40,336 nucleotides of DNA. Origin: DATDCV01 sp036524155. Lineage in GTDB: Bacteria; Verrucomicrobiota; Verrucomicrobiia; Limisphaerales; UBA8199. The translations under genes were made by a program, and so were the position numbers. Under the pieces are notes generated by a model. The model was not told the origin of the DNA and made no database searches. It saw only the letters and a list, made by a program, of their open reading frames with translations. The DNA lies in NCBI GenBank assembly GCA_036524155.1, contig DATDCV010000031.1:1-40336 (forward strand), written 5' to 3'. Of the stretch, positions 23,208-31,506 are shown piece by piece (the first letter of the stretch is position 1; the number at the start of each line of letters is the position of its first letter).

Positions 23208-23240
23208 TTTATGATTTATGATTTGCGATTTATGATTTAC
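23208..23240. repeat. AT-rich ATTTATG repeat, left flank of the four-helix-bundle gene
   Basis: Three tandem units of the form ATTTATGATTT or near variants. It is the inverse of the array right of the gene. Confidence 0.75.
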
Positions 23241-23270
23241 AGACCCAGCACTTCACCACAGCTTCGAGCA

Positions 23271-23618
23271 ATGAATCGAGAAGAGCTTCAGGCGCGAACG
23301 AAGAGATTTGCGCTGCGTGTGATGAAAATGACCGACGCGCTGCCCCGCAGCGCGAAGGGAAAAGTTATTGCCAACCAAGTCCTTCGGTCCGCAACTGCGG
23401 TGGCCTCCGGGTATCGTGCTGCCTGTCGTGCCCGCAGCAAAGCCGATTGGATAGACAAGATCGGGCGCGTCCTGGAGGAAACCGACGAATCGCTTCTCTG
23501 GCTGGAACTCACTGAAGAGTCCGCTTTGTTGCCGGCACGCCGACTCGCCGCCTTGAAGACGGAAGCTGGCGAACTGACCTCCCTCTTCGCCGCTATTCAC
23601 AAATCCTCCAAATCATAA
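23271..23618 (+). CDS. four-helix-bundle protein (23S rRNA intervening-sequence type)
   Basis: A 115-residue all-helical protein of the four-helix-bundle family, related to proteins encoded in 23S rRNA intervening sequences and to Avd of diversity-generating retroelements. Typical segments are TKRFALRVMKMTDALPRSAK, GKVIANQVLRSATAVASGYR and ARSKADWIDKIGRVLEETDE, then SLLWLELTEESALL. No reverse transcriptase or variable repeat is present in this window. The ATG at MNREEL is chosen; the 20 codons upstream are translated AT repeat. The gene is bracketed by inverse AT-rich repeat arrays. Confidence 0.87.
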   Translation: MNREELQARTKRFALRVMKMTDALPRSAKGKVIANQVLRSATAVASGYRAACRARSKADWIDKIGRVLEETDESLLWLELTEESALLPARRLAALKTEAGELTSLFAAIHKSSKS

Positions 23619-23691
23619 TTCATAATTCATAAATCCTAAATCCTCGCAGGTCCTCCAAATCCCAAATCATCAAGCCATAAATCATAAATCT
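23600..23691. repeat. AT-rich AAATCATAA repeat, right flank of the four-helix-bundle gene
   Basis: Imperfect units such as AAATCATAATTCAT and AAATCATAAATC, interrupted by AAATCCTCC-like units. They are inverse to the left flank. Confidence 0.7.
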
Positions 23692-23693
23692 CT

Positions 23694-24617
23694 TTAGCCG
23701 CCCGTCTCAAATCCGGGGTATAAGGTCATTCCGCCGTCCACGAAGATGGTTGCACCGTGGATGTAGTCCGAATCATCTGACGCCAGCCAAACGGCCGCAC
23801 GACCAATTTCGATGGGCTCGCCAATGCGTTTGTAAGGGATCAGCTTGAGAAGCTCATGGTAAGCTTCGGGTGTATCCCACGCCTGCATATTGATCGGGGT
23901 GCGGATCGCGCCGGGCGCCACACTATTGACCCGGATACGATAGGGCGCCACTTCCTGCGCAATACTCTTCATCATCAGCAGGACTCCGCCTTTGCTCGCG
24001 GCGTAGTTGACATGCCCTGCCCAGGGAATCACTTCGTGAACGGAGCTGATGCAGATGATTTTCCCCGCGGCACACGAAATATCCTTCCGCACCCCGCGAC
24101 GCTTGAACTCGCGAATCGCTTCTCGCGCGCAAAGGAACTGACCGGTCAAGTTCACATCCAGGACCATTTGCCACTGTGCCAGCGTCATCTGGTCAATGGG
24201 CGCGTCTTTTTGCAAGCCGGCGTTGTTGATCAAGATATCGACGGTGCCGAACTCCTCGATCGCGCGCTTGAACATTGCCTGGACCTGATCTTCCTTTGAG
24301 ACATCGGCCTTGAAGGTAACGGACTTGGTGCCGCATCGGCGAATCTCCTCGGCGACTTTCTCGGCCTCTTCGGCTCGGGAAGTGTAATTCACCACCACGT
24401 CCGCCCCGGCATGGCCCAGCGCGGTGGCAATGCCTCTCCCGATGCCAGAACTGCCGCCCGTGACAATCGCCTTTTGGCCCCGGAGCACCTTGTTGATCGG
24501 ACAAGCCGGCACGACCGGCTCCGGGAATTGCTCCTCGATGAACTTGGTATCCGGGACGTGCATTCGGCCGAGAGGCATGGTGGCCGGTCTTTCCATGGTC
24601 AATGTGTCGGAGTTCAT
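23694..24617 (-). CDS. SDR-family oxidoreductase (glucose 1-dehydrogenase-like)
   Basis: A 307-residue classical SDR. The cofactor loop is TGGSSGIGRG, with LINNAGLQ, catalytic Ser in ICISSVHE and YAASK carrying Tyr and Lys. The ending GATIFVDGGMTLYPGF is typical of glucose 1-dehydrogenases. About 45 extra N-terminal residues precede the Rossmann core. The ATG at MNSDTL is preferred to one 20 codons upstream, which lies between the candidate promoter and the start. A candidate ECF promoter lies 52 bases upstream, back to back with another on the plus strand. It probably oxidises a sugar or polyol. Confidence 0.88.
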   Translation of the reverse strand: MNSDTLTMERPATMPLGRMHVPDTKFIEEQFPEPVVPACPINKVLRGQKAIVTGGSSGIGRGIATALGHAGADVVVNYTSRAEEAEKVAEEIRRCGTKSVTFKADVSKEDQVQAMFKRAIEEFGTVDILINNAGLQKDAPIDQMTLAQWQMVLDVNLTGQFLCAREAIREFKRRGVRKDISCAAGKIICISSVHEVIPWAGHVNYAASKGGVLLMMKSIAQEVAPYRIRVNSVAPGAIRTPINMQAWDTPEAYHELLKLIPYKRIGEPIEIGRAAVWLASDDSDYIHGATIFVDGGMTLYPGFETGG

Positions 24618-24668
24618 TGTCTCAAAAATAATTCTTGGTTGATGTGCAGATGCACGTTTCTCCAATTC

Positions 24669-24694
24669 GTCGAACACCGAAGAAGTTCCTTACA
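24669..24694 (-). promoter_or_regulatory. candidate ECF promoter for the SDR gene
   Basis: Minus-strand TGTAAGG (24694-24688), 15 bases, CGAC (24672-24669). It is back to back with a plus-strand copy. Confidence 0.65.
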
Positions 24695-24704
24695 CGCGGT
24701 TTTC

Positions 24705-24730
24705 TGTAAGGCTTCTCGGTTTGAGCCGAC
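24705..24730 (+). promoter_or_regulatory. candidate ECF promoter for the anti-sigma/OlsB/PlsC cluster
   Basis: Plus-strand TGTAAGG (24705-24711), 15 bases, CGAC (24727-24730), reading on as CGACTC. The bases after TGTAAGG nearly match those before msrAB (TTCTCGG). Confidence 0.65.
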
Positions 24731-24791
24731 TCACCTATGGACGCTGCCGCCGGGCGAATCGCCCAAGTGGCAAGAAGATGAAACAACGAAT

Positions 24792-25112
24792 GTGAACTCT
24801 GAACGCCCCAAGAAACTCGCCGCCTGTGCCAATGCTCTGTCGCTCACCTGCAAAGAGGCAGCGAGGCTTCAATCTCAAGCCATCGCTCGGCCCCTTTCCT
24901 TCCTGGAGCGACTCGGTATTGGGCTTCATTTGTTGATATGCAGTTGGTGCCGTCGATTCGGTGCGCAGGTGAGACTCCTGCATTCCACCATGAATGAATG
25001 CCCCGAACACGAGCATGCGGAGCTGTCCCGCGGCCTCTCGACGGAAGCACGAGAACGCATCGAACGGGGGCTGCAGGTAGCCGCCGACGTGAGGAGGCTG
25101 GCGGCAGACTGA
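24792..25112 (+). CDS. second zinc-binding anti-sigma-like protein, tail from a palindrome
   Basis: About 106 residues from a proposed GTG start. It carries the same H-x3-C-x2-C motif as the first anti-sigma (HLLICSWC) with an upstream Cys (LTCKEAARLQSQAI), and the same LERLGIGLHLL/WLGMRIHLL frame, so it is a paralogue. No sigma gene lies next to it. The frame has no ATG after the upstream promoter, so the GTG is the likeliest start. The last residues (VAADVRRLAAD) and the stop lie inside palindrome copy 10. It probably adds a second input to the same sigma factor. Confidence 0.7.
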   Translation: MNSERPKKLAACANALSLTCKEAARLQSQAIARPLSFLERLGIGLHLLICSWCRRFGAQVRLLHSTMNECPEHEHAELSRGLSTEARERIERGLQVAADVRRLAAD

Positions 25113-25154
25113 CAGGTGTGAGCAGTTTTTGCGCCTCCTAACGTCGGCGGCTAC
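25077..25154. repeat. REP-type palindrome, copy 10, overlapping the second anti-sigma gene
   Basis: The left arm GTAGCCGCCGACGTGAGGAG is followed by a variant spacer; the right arm ends CTAACGTCGGCGGCTAC. The host gene stops inside it. Confidence 0.9.
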
Positions 25155-25207
25155 CCAGCTATGACAGCCCTTGGACAGCATGACAGGATTGGAGCCTTGG
25201 TTTGAGA

Positions 25208-25966
25208 ATGAAAACGACGCTCGATGCAGTACGGCTGGTTGTCGCCTCACCGGCGCATTACGCAACTCGCCTCGCCAGAAGCGGGGATGAAGTCCGCGCC
25301 GCGCAGGCATTGCGGTTTGAGGTGTTTAACCTCGAATTGAATGAAGGACTGGCGGGATCTTACGCCACCGGTCTGGACGAAGACCGCTTCGATCCCGTTT
25401 GTGACCACCTCATAGTCGAGCATTTGCCCTCAAAGCAAATCGTGGGCACCTACCGTATGCAGACAGGCCTGAATGCGGCCACGCATTTGGGTTACTATTC
25501 GGCCCAGGAGTTTGAGTTTGAGGTCTTTGAACGTCTCCGCGCTGAGATCATTGAGCTCGGGCGCGCATGCGTTCACAAGCAGCATCGGAACCTGGTTGTG
25601 CTCAGTTTGCTCTGGAAAGGCGTTGCCGATTATGCCCGAGGAAAGAAGGCGCGTTACCTTCTTGGGTGCAGCTCGATCACCACGCAGGATCCTGCAACAG
25701 GCGCGTCCGCTTACGCCGACTTATGCCGGCGTCACCTCGTCTGCCCCGAATACCGCACCCGCCCTCGACCGGAATACGAATGCTCTTTGGACGCTCTCGC
25801 TACGGATCCTGCGAAAATCCCGAAGCTTCTGCGGGCCTACTTGACCATCGGTGCAAAGATCTGTGGCCCGCCTGCCTTGGATCGCGAATTCAAGACCATC
25901 GACTTTCTCACTCTGCTTGACCTGGACAGGCTTCCAGAGCCAGTACGCCAGAGGTTCCTCGCCTAG
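25208..25966 (+). CDS. OlsB-like N-acyltransferase
   Basis: A 252-residue GNAT-fold acyltransferase of the ornithine-acyl-ACP acyltransferase / hemolysin-type group. Signatures are AAQALRFEVFNLELNEGL, then DEDRFDPVCDHLIVEH, IVGTYRMQTG, EIIELGRACVHKQHRN and ARYLLGCSSITTQDP. It would put a fatty acyl chain on an amino acid such as ornithine. A PlsC-like gene follows 34 bases later, matching the OlsB-OlsA pair for ornithine (or other amino-acid) lipids. ATG 25208 is preferred over the TTG at 25202. The cluster lies downstream of a candidate ECF promoter. Confidence 0.83.
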   Translation: MKTTLDAVRLVVASPAHYATRLARSGDEVRAAQALRFEVFNLELNEGLAGSYATGLDEDRFDPVCDHLIVEHLPSKQIVGTYRMQTGLNAATHLGYYSAQEFEFEVFERLRAEIIELGRACVHKQHRNLVVLSLLWKGVADYARGKKARYLLGCSSITTQDPATGASAYADLCRRHLVCPEYRTRPRPEYECSLDALATDPAKIPKLLRAYLTIGAKICGPPALDREFKTIDFLTLLDLDRLPEPVRQRFLA

Positions 25967-26000
25967 TGGAGGCGAACCTAAGTACTCGAAAGAAATTTCC

Positions 26001-26861
26001 ATGCGTCTGCTAAATCACCCTTCTCGATTGAGCCTGCGCTTGGCCCGGCTTCTGGGCGAGTTCGCTCTGGCCGGGTTGCGTTATATGTTCATGGTCGCGT
26101 TTCGACGAGGTTGTCACCTCTCCGCAGTTCGCGCCAAATGGCTTCAGCAGAGCTGCCGGCGTGCTTTGCGGGTATTCAATGTCGAAGTCGAGACGCAAGG
26201 CCCGATTCCCACGAGCGGATTGCTCGTCTGCAATCACCTTAGCTACCTGGATATTTTAGTTTTGGGCGCCCTCGCGCCAGCAGCCTTTGTGGCCAAGCGA
26301 GAGGTCAAATTCTGGCCGATCCTTGGTTGGTTCGCCGCTTTGGCTGGCACGGTGTTCGTTGACCGTCGAAAGAGGACTCGGGTCGGGCAGGCAACGGAGA
26401 AAATAGAAAACCTGCTGAGAACCCGCGTCGTCACCGTATTATTCCCCGAAGGCACAAGCTCCGATGGTCGTACCGTATTGCCTTTTAAATCCGCCTTACT
26501 CGAACCAGCCACAAGGAGCTGCTGTGCCTTGTCTGTGGGCTGGCTTGGCTACGAACTCGAGGACGGTAATCCAGGTGAGCAGGTTTGCTATTGGAAGGAC
26601 ATGACCTTGGTTCCGCACCTGCTCAATTTATTGACCAAACGGAGCATCCAAGCTTCTGTTCTGTTTGCCAAACCGCAGCAGCAGAGCAACGATCGCAAAG
26701 AACTTGCCCGGGATTTGCAGTCCGAAGTTGTGAAACTGAAGGACCGTCATAACGCCCGTAACGGTCGGATGGGCTTGGATCGGACTTCCGCGCTGGCGTG
26801 CCTCCAGCATGTCGATCACCGGCTGCAGCACAAAGCCGAGCGCACTTTCGTGGTGATCTGA
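26001..26861 (+). CDS. plsC: PlsC-like 1-acyl-glycerol-3-phosphate (OlsA-type) acyltransferase
   Basis: A 286-residue membrane-associated acyltransferase. It has the catalytic H-x4-D in CNHLSYLD and the substrate motifs KFWPILGWFA, GTVFVDRRKR and VLFPEGTSSDG. A hydrophobic N-terminal segment (LLGEFALAGLRYMFMVAF) anchors it. With the OlsB-like protein upstream it probably makes lyso-ornithine lipid into ornithine lipid. The last 50 or so residues look unlike the family. The true ATG follows the previous stop by 34 bases; the longer open frame starts inside the OlsB-like gene. Confidence 0.85.
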   Translation: MRLLNHPSRLSLRLARLLGEFALAGLRYMFMVAFRRGCHLSAVRAKWLQQSCRRALRVFNVEVETQGPIPTSGLLVCNHLSYLDILVLGALAPAAFVAKREVKFWPILGWFAALAGTVFVDRRKRTRVGQATEKIENLLRTRVVTVLFPEGTSSDGRTVLPFKSALLEPATRSCCALSVGWLGYELEDGNPGEQVCYWKDMTLVPHLLNLLTKRSIQASVLFAKPQQQSNDRKELARDLQSEVVKLKDRHNARNGRMGLDRTSALACLQHVDHRLQHKAERTFVVI

Positions 26862-27253
26862 CGGGCTCTTTTCTCCTTCCCAGTTAATCGCAACATCCAC
26901 CTGAGACAGAAGTGAGCCGGATCGACTGGACGAAGATAAAACATAGGGCAGAGACCTGGGATCACCGTGCAACCTGCAGACCGCAGCTTGTCGATAGCCG
27001 CTGGAATAGCAGCCCCCGGGCTCAGTGCGTCGTGCAACCAGACCATCGGGGTTTTGGCAGCCAGGCAATCATCGACCGCCTCCATCGTTTGCGGCCGGTC
27101 CACATATACGAGAACTGCCTCAACCGGCGGTTTGATCTTGGTCAGAGAGGAAGCTCGCCACTGCGACGGGTCGTCGAAGAATCTCGGATTTAGCTTGCGC
27201 CTTGAAAAGAATAGTCCTGCAGCGGAAGCGCGGGTCAAGTGCAAAGCCTCCAA
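26816..27253 (-). pseudogene. CoA-binding-domain protein, probably degenerate
   Basis: The middle of this frame matches CoA-binding proteins (succinyl-CoA-synthetase-like Rossmann): PPVEAVLVYVDRPQTMEAVD, CLAAKTPMVWLHDALSPGAA, then GCTVIPGLCPMFYLRPVDP and CLRWMLRLTGK. The N-terminal part should carry the nucleotide loop but is not recognisable, and the C-terminus reads 15 residues past the usual end into the PlsC gene on the other strand. It is probably a 5'-truncated relic. It occupies most of the 600-base space between the PlsC-like and symporter genes; 27254-27464 shows no gene, only GC-rich inverted pieces. Confidence 0.55.
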
Positions 27254-27464
27254 TGCGTGCGTGTTTAGCCTGCACTGGTAAGCCTTTTCTCGCTGTGTCC
27301 GCGCACTTTAGGTCGCGACCTTGGTCAACAAGGCGCGACGATCACGTTGCGCCGAGTTGCGCGCTTTGTAATGGAGGCGAACAGCGTTTGTCGCCTTCGT
27401 TAACCATTTCTCGTCAGCGCATAGATTCCGAATGTAAATTGTCGCGAACATTAGCTGCACATCA

Positions 27465-29012
27465 TCAGTCCGCCCGAGGGCTCTGAGAAGCCCTGACTTT
27501 GCTAACGGGCCGGAGTTCGTTCTTTTTGCGACGCTCGCCGAGTTCGTCTGACATCTGAATGGTGGTCAGCTTATTCAGTGGATAGCTGAAGAGTAGGACC
27601 GTGCACGCTGCAAAAAGAAGGCCCACAGCGATTCCGCTGCTAAAACGATAGCCTGTGACGGCGTTCGGTGCCGAAGGAAGCTTTGTATCATATTGGAAGA
27701 AGGCTTGCATGATCCAGAGGAACGATGCGGAGCCCAGAGCCAAGCCCGACTTCAAAGCGAATCCAATCGTGGCGAACACCATGCCGGTAAACCGCCGGCC
27801 CAGCTTCCATTCCGAATAGTCGGCCACATCCGCGAAGATGGCCCACGTAAGCGGAATTGTGGGCGCATAGACGATGGAGATGAAAGCTGTGAGCCCCAAC
27901 ATCCCCCACACGTTCGTTGACGGCAGAAGATAGAATGCGAGCGTGCCAACCGTGGCCAGAGCAAAGCCGACAGCGGACACGGCTTTTTTGCCGAACTTTC
28001 GAGCCAGCCCCGGCGACAACAAGATCACTATCATGATCAGGCCAGTGCCGAGCATGTTGATAATGCTGTTAAACACATCGGCGACATTCGAGTTTGCCAG
28101 ATTCGCGCGGTCGCCGTGAACGATGTAGCCAAGGGTCTCGAGGATTCCCCCAGGCCGCTCGCCTACTGTAGGGCCGGCCAAACCACATCGTGCCAGAAAA
28201 TCGAACATCGCCGTTTTGTCCGCATAGTGATGATAGTAGTTGTAAAGCGCGCCGCCCCGAAACGACAGGATCGCAAAATGCACCAGGGTCCAACAGAACA
28301 TGATTTTCCACGGGCCATTTTTCAACAGATCCAGAAAATCCTGCTTCGGGGATGACCGTTCCGTCCTGGGCGGGTGAATGCGTTCGCGCGTGGTGGCGAA
28401 TGTGATCAAAAAAAGGATCAGGCAAAGAACCGCCCAGATGGTCATGGTCATGCGCCAGCCGTACTGACGGTCGTGACCGTTGGCGAATTTCGCCACCAAT
28501 GGCAGCGTGAAGCCACCGACAATGAACTGCGCCGCGTTGACAGCAATGAATCGAAAGGAATTGAGCTTCGCGCGCTCGTTGATATCGCCAGTCATAACCC
28601 CGCCGAGGGCCGCGTACGGCATGTTGTTCATCGAATAAACCGACATGAGCAAGGTATTAGTGATCACCGCGTAGGTGACCAGCGCACCCATGCTCCAGCC
28701 TGTGGGTGTTGTGTAGGCGAGGACCATGATTACTGCCCAAGGCACTGCGGTGAATAGAATCCACGGACGGAACTTCCCCCAGCGTGTGTTGGTGCGATCC
28801 GCCAGGATGCCAACGATTGGATCAGCGACCGCGTCCCACAACCGTGGCCACAGCAGGATCGCCGCGGCCACGGCAGCGGACAATCCAAAGGTGTCCGTGT
28901 AGAAGTTGAGCTGGAAAAGCACCATCGTCATGAAGACGAAATTCGCGGCGGCGTCCCCGCAGCTGTATCCGGCGGTTTCGATGACGGAGAGTTTTTGGGA
29001 GGAATTGGTCAT
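27465..29012 (-). CDS. GPH-family sugar:cation symporter (MFS)
   Basis: A 515-residue transporter of the glycoside-pentoside-hexuronide family with about 12 helices. The signature loop after helix 2 is intact (WDAVADPIVGILADRTNTRW, GKFRPWIL), as is the central one (FADVADYSEWKLGRRFTGM). A long cytoplasmic loop lies mid-protein. In this family xylosides and other oligosaccharides enter with H+ or Na+. It is the last gene of the arabinoxylan operon, 75 bases after the GH3 gene, and is probably the importer for its products. The start at MTNSSQ is chosen over one 4 codons upstream. Confidence 0.9.
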   Translation of the reverse strand: MTNSSQKLSVIETAGYSCGDAAANFVFMTMVLFQLNFYTDTFGLSAAVAAAILLWPRLWDAVADPIVGILADRTNTRWGKFRPWILFTAVPWAVIMVLAYTTPTGWSMGALVTYAVITNTLLMSVYSMNNMPYAALGGVMTGDINERAKLNSFRFIAVNAAQFIVGGFTLPLVAKFANGHDRQYGWRMTMTIWAVLCLILFLITFATTRERIHPPRTERSSPKQDFLDLLKNGPWKIMFCWTLVHFAILSFRGGALYNYYHHYADKTAMFDFLARCGLAGPTVGERPGGILETLGYIVHGDRANLANSNVADVFNSIINMLGTGLIMIVILLSPGLARKFGKKAVSAVGFALATVGTLAFYLLPSTNVWGMLGLTAFISIVYAPTIPLTWAIFADVADYSEWKLGRRFTGMVFATIGFALKSGLALGSASFLWIMQAFFQYDTKLPSAPNAVTGYRFSSGIAVGLLFAACTVLLFSYPLNKLTTIQMSDELGERRKKNELRPVSKVRASQSPRAD

Positions 29013-29087
29013 AAGCCGGGTCAAAGAAGACCACCGCGCCCTGTATGGGGAACTCGGGAGCTTTGGTTGATGTCCATCGGCGGGAAA

Positions 29088-31436
29088 TCAGTTTCGAACG
29101 GTTAAAGCAACTTTCTGCAAATCGGCATCTCGCGAAGAGGTCCCGATCAAAATTTCGAAGTCGCCCGGCTCGACCGCGTAATTCATGTGCACATCGTAGA
29201 AGGCCAGCGCCTCCGGAGAAATCTCCAGGATAACCGTCTTCTTCTCGCCGGGTTCGAGCCAGACCTTCTGAAAACCTTTTAGTTCCTTCACGGGGCGCGT
29301 GACCGAGCTCACGCAATCGCGGATGTACATCTGCACGACTTCGGAGCCGGCCCGCTTCCCGGTATTCGTCACGTCCACCAGAACCCGTGTCGAATCCTTG
29401 CGGGAGATCCTCTTCTTTCCCAGGCGGACGTTTTCGAGCTTGAACGTGGTGTAGCTGAGCCCAAAGCCGAAGGGAAATAATGGTGAGACCTCGTCCCAAA
29501 GGTAACCGCGCCGCGCCGAAGGTTTGTGGTTGTAGAAGACCGGGAGGTGGCCGACGGAACGCGGGATGGAGATGGGGAGCTTGCCACCGGGATTGATGTC
29601 GCCGAACAAGACATCCGCCACGGCACGGCCGCATTCCTGGCCGAGATACCAGCATTCAAATATTACCGGCACCTTTTGGGCCACACTCTTGATGGAAAGC
29701 GGGCGGCCATTAAAGAGCAAGGCGATCACCGGCTTGCCCGTCGCGAGCATGGCGTCCACCAGTTCGTCCTGGAGCCCGATGAGGTCCAGGCTCGTCCGAT
29801 CGCCCATGTGTTTGAGGCCCCAGGCTTCGCGTGAAGTTTGTTCGTTGCCGCCGATGGCCAATACAATGACGTCCGCCCGCTTGCCGACCTCCACCGCCTC
29901 GGCAATGCGTTTTCGATCTTCGGCAGGGTCACTGGGGATGACCTCATCCTGCTGCCACGATCCGCCCTCCGTGATCCGGCAACCTTCGGAATAAAGCACC
30001 TTCACGCGATCACCGACCTTTGCCTGGATTCCCTCGAGCACTGTTATATTGACCTTTGGCAATCCGCTGTAGCCTCCCAGCAGCACGCGATGAGCGTTCG
30101 GACCGATGACGGCGATGGCGCTCAGTTTAGAAGGATCGAGAGGCGCGAGCTGATTCTCGTTTTTGAGCAGCGTGATGGTTTCGCGCGCCGCCTGGAGCGC
30201 CAAATCGCGATGCTCTTCACAGCCGACGACCCGTTCCGCCTCGTCTGGATCCACGTATGGGTCATCGAACAGGCCCATCTGAAACTTCCAAAGGAGCATC
30301 GGGCCAACGAGCTCATCCAGTTGCTCTTCCTTGAGCACGCCCTTGCGGACAAGTTCCACCAGATGCAGATAACAATCGGGCTCCGGCAACTCGATGTTCA
30401 CGCCCGCCTCCACCGCCAGCCGGCAGGCCTCCCTTTTGTCTTTTGCGACGAAGTGCCCGTGGGTGTCGGGACGGTAACCCAGCTCCCAGATGGCGTAATA
30501 ATCCGAAACGACAAAGCCCTTGAAGCCCCATTCCTTCCGCAGCACATCGCGCAGGAGCCACTTGTTCGCATGAGCGGGCACGCCGTCGATCTCGTTATAG
30601 GAAGCCATCACGCTGATAGCTCCAGCCTCGCGCAGAACGTCGTGGAAGGGCTGCAAGAAAGTCTCTCGCAGTACGCGTTCCGAAACGTTCGCCGGGGCGC
30701 AATTCATCCCCGATTCGGGCTGACCGTGGCCGGCGAAGTGCTTGAGCGTGGCGATGACGCGTTGCTTGTCCCGAAACGAAGCGTCGCCCTGGAACCCTCG
30801 CACGGCGGCGATGCCAAGCCGCGTGTTCAGGTAGGTGTCCTCGCCGTAAGTCTCCTCGACACGGCCCCACCGGGCATCGCGGGCCACGTCCACGACCGGT
30901 GTGAGCGCCTGGTGCGTGCCGCGCACGCGAGCCTCATGGGCCGTCATCGTGAACAGTTGCTCGACCAACGCCGGGTTAAACGTGGCGCCCAGGCCGATGG
31001 GCTGGGGAAAGCTCGTGCCCTCGCGAGCGGCATGCCCGTGCAGGCATTCCTCATGAAAAATGACTGGAATTCCGAGGCGGCTGTTCTCGATAAGAAATTC
31101 CTGGATTGCATTGGTGAGTTCGGCCATGCCACGCGCAGTTTGGCCTTTCCAAGGCTCGCCGGGTGGGCTGCCTGAGTCACTGGGGCGACCGACCTGGCCG
31201 AGACCACGACCGTTTCTGAAGGCGGCTTTTGCTCTTTCGGGATCAAACCGACCCTCCTTATCCAGAAGCTTCTGCTGCTTCTGCTGCCATATGCAGACCA
31301 TCTGGGCGGCCTTTTCCTCGAGGGTCATCCTCGCGAGGAGGTCCTTGGCGCGACGGGCTGCGGGAAGGTTGAGGTTTCTGTACGGCGCGACAGCCGAAAC
31401 GTTTGTTTCGGCTTTTGGGGATGTTCTTTTGGTCAT
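29088..31436 (-). CDS. GH3 beta-glucosidase/beta-xylosidase
   Basis: A 782-residue glycoside hydrolase family 3 enzyme. The N-terminal barrel has KAAQMVCIWQ, PVVDVARDARWGRVEETYGE and KHFAGHGQPESG. The nucleophile Asp is in GFVVSDYYAIWE. The middle alpha/beta domain spans about residues 385-620. The C-terminal fibronectin-III-like domain (GFGLSYTTFKLENVRLG, EVVQMYIRD) closes it. No signal peptide is evident, so it is probably cytoplasmic and splits imported oligosaccharides. The ATG at MTKRTSP begins the family; the frame is open 72 codons further upstream without similarity. Confidence 0.92.
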   Translation of the reverse strand: MTKRTSPKAETNVSAVAPYRNLNLPAARRAKDLLARMTLEEKAAQMVCIWQQKQQKLLDKEGRFDPERAKAAFRNGRGLGQVGRPSDSGSPPGEPWKGQTARGMAELTNAIQEFLIENSRLGIPVIFHEECLHGHAAREGTSFPQPIGLGATFNPALVEQLFTMTAHEARVRGTHQALTPVVDVARDARWGRVEETYGEDTYLNTRLGIAAVRGFQGDASFRDKQRVIATLKHFAGHGQPESGMNCAPANVSERVLRETFLQPFHDVLREAGAISVMASYNEIDGVPAHANKWLLRDVLRKEWGFKGFVVSDYYAIWELGYRPDTHGHFVAKDKREACRLAVEAGVNIELPEPDCYLHLVELVRKGVLKEEQLDELVGPMLLWKFQMGLFDDPYVDPDEAERVVGCEEHRDLALQAARETITLLKNENQLAPLDPSKLSAIAVIGPNAHRVLLGGYSGLPKVNITVLEGIQAKVGDRVKVLYSEGCRITEGGSWQQDEVIPSDPAEDRKRIAEAVEVGKRADVIVLAIGGNEQTSREAWGLKHMGDRTSLDLIGLQDELVDAMLATGKPVIALLFNGRPLSIKSVAQKVPVIFECWYLGQECGRAVADVLFGDINPGGKLPISIPRSVGHLPVFYNHKPSARRGYLWDEVSPLFPFGFGLSYTTFKLENVRLGKKRISRKDSTRVLVDVTNTGKRAGSEVVQMYIRDCVSSVTRPVKELKGFQKVWLEPGEKKTVILEISPEALAFYDVHMNYAVEPGDFEILIGTSSRDADLQKVALTVRN

Positions 31437-31506
31437 AACCAGCGTGGTGAGAGCGGCAGGGCGTCTTGGCTCCGGAGCGGGAATACGTCGGTTGAGGCGT
31501 TGCGCA

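Noticed and set aside
23271..23618. Diversity-generating retroelement suggested by the Avd-like four-helix-bundle protein
   Set aside because: No reverse transcriptase or template/variable repeat pair is present nearby.
24411..24791. Long N-terminal extension of the second anti-sigma frame
   Set aside because: It runs antisense through the SDR gene and across two promoters; no similarity.
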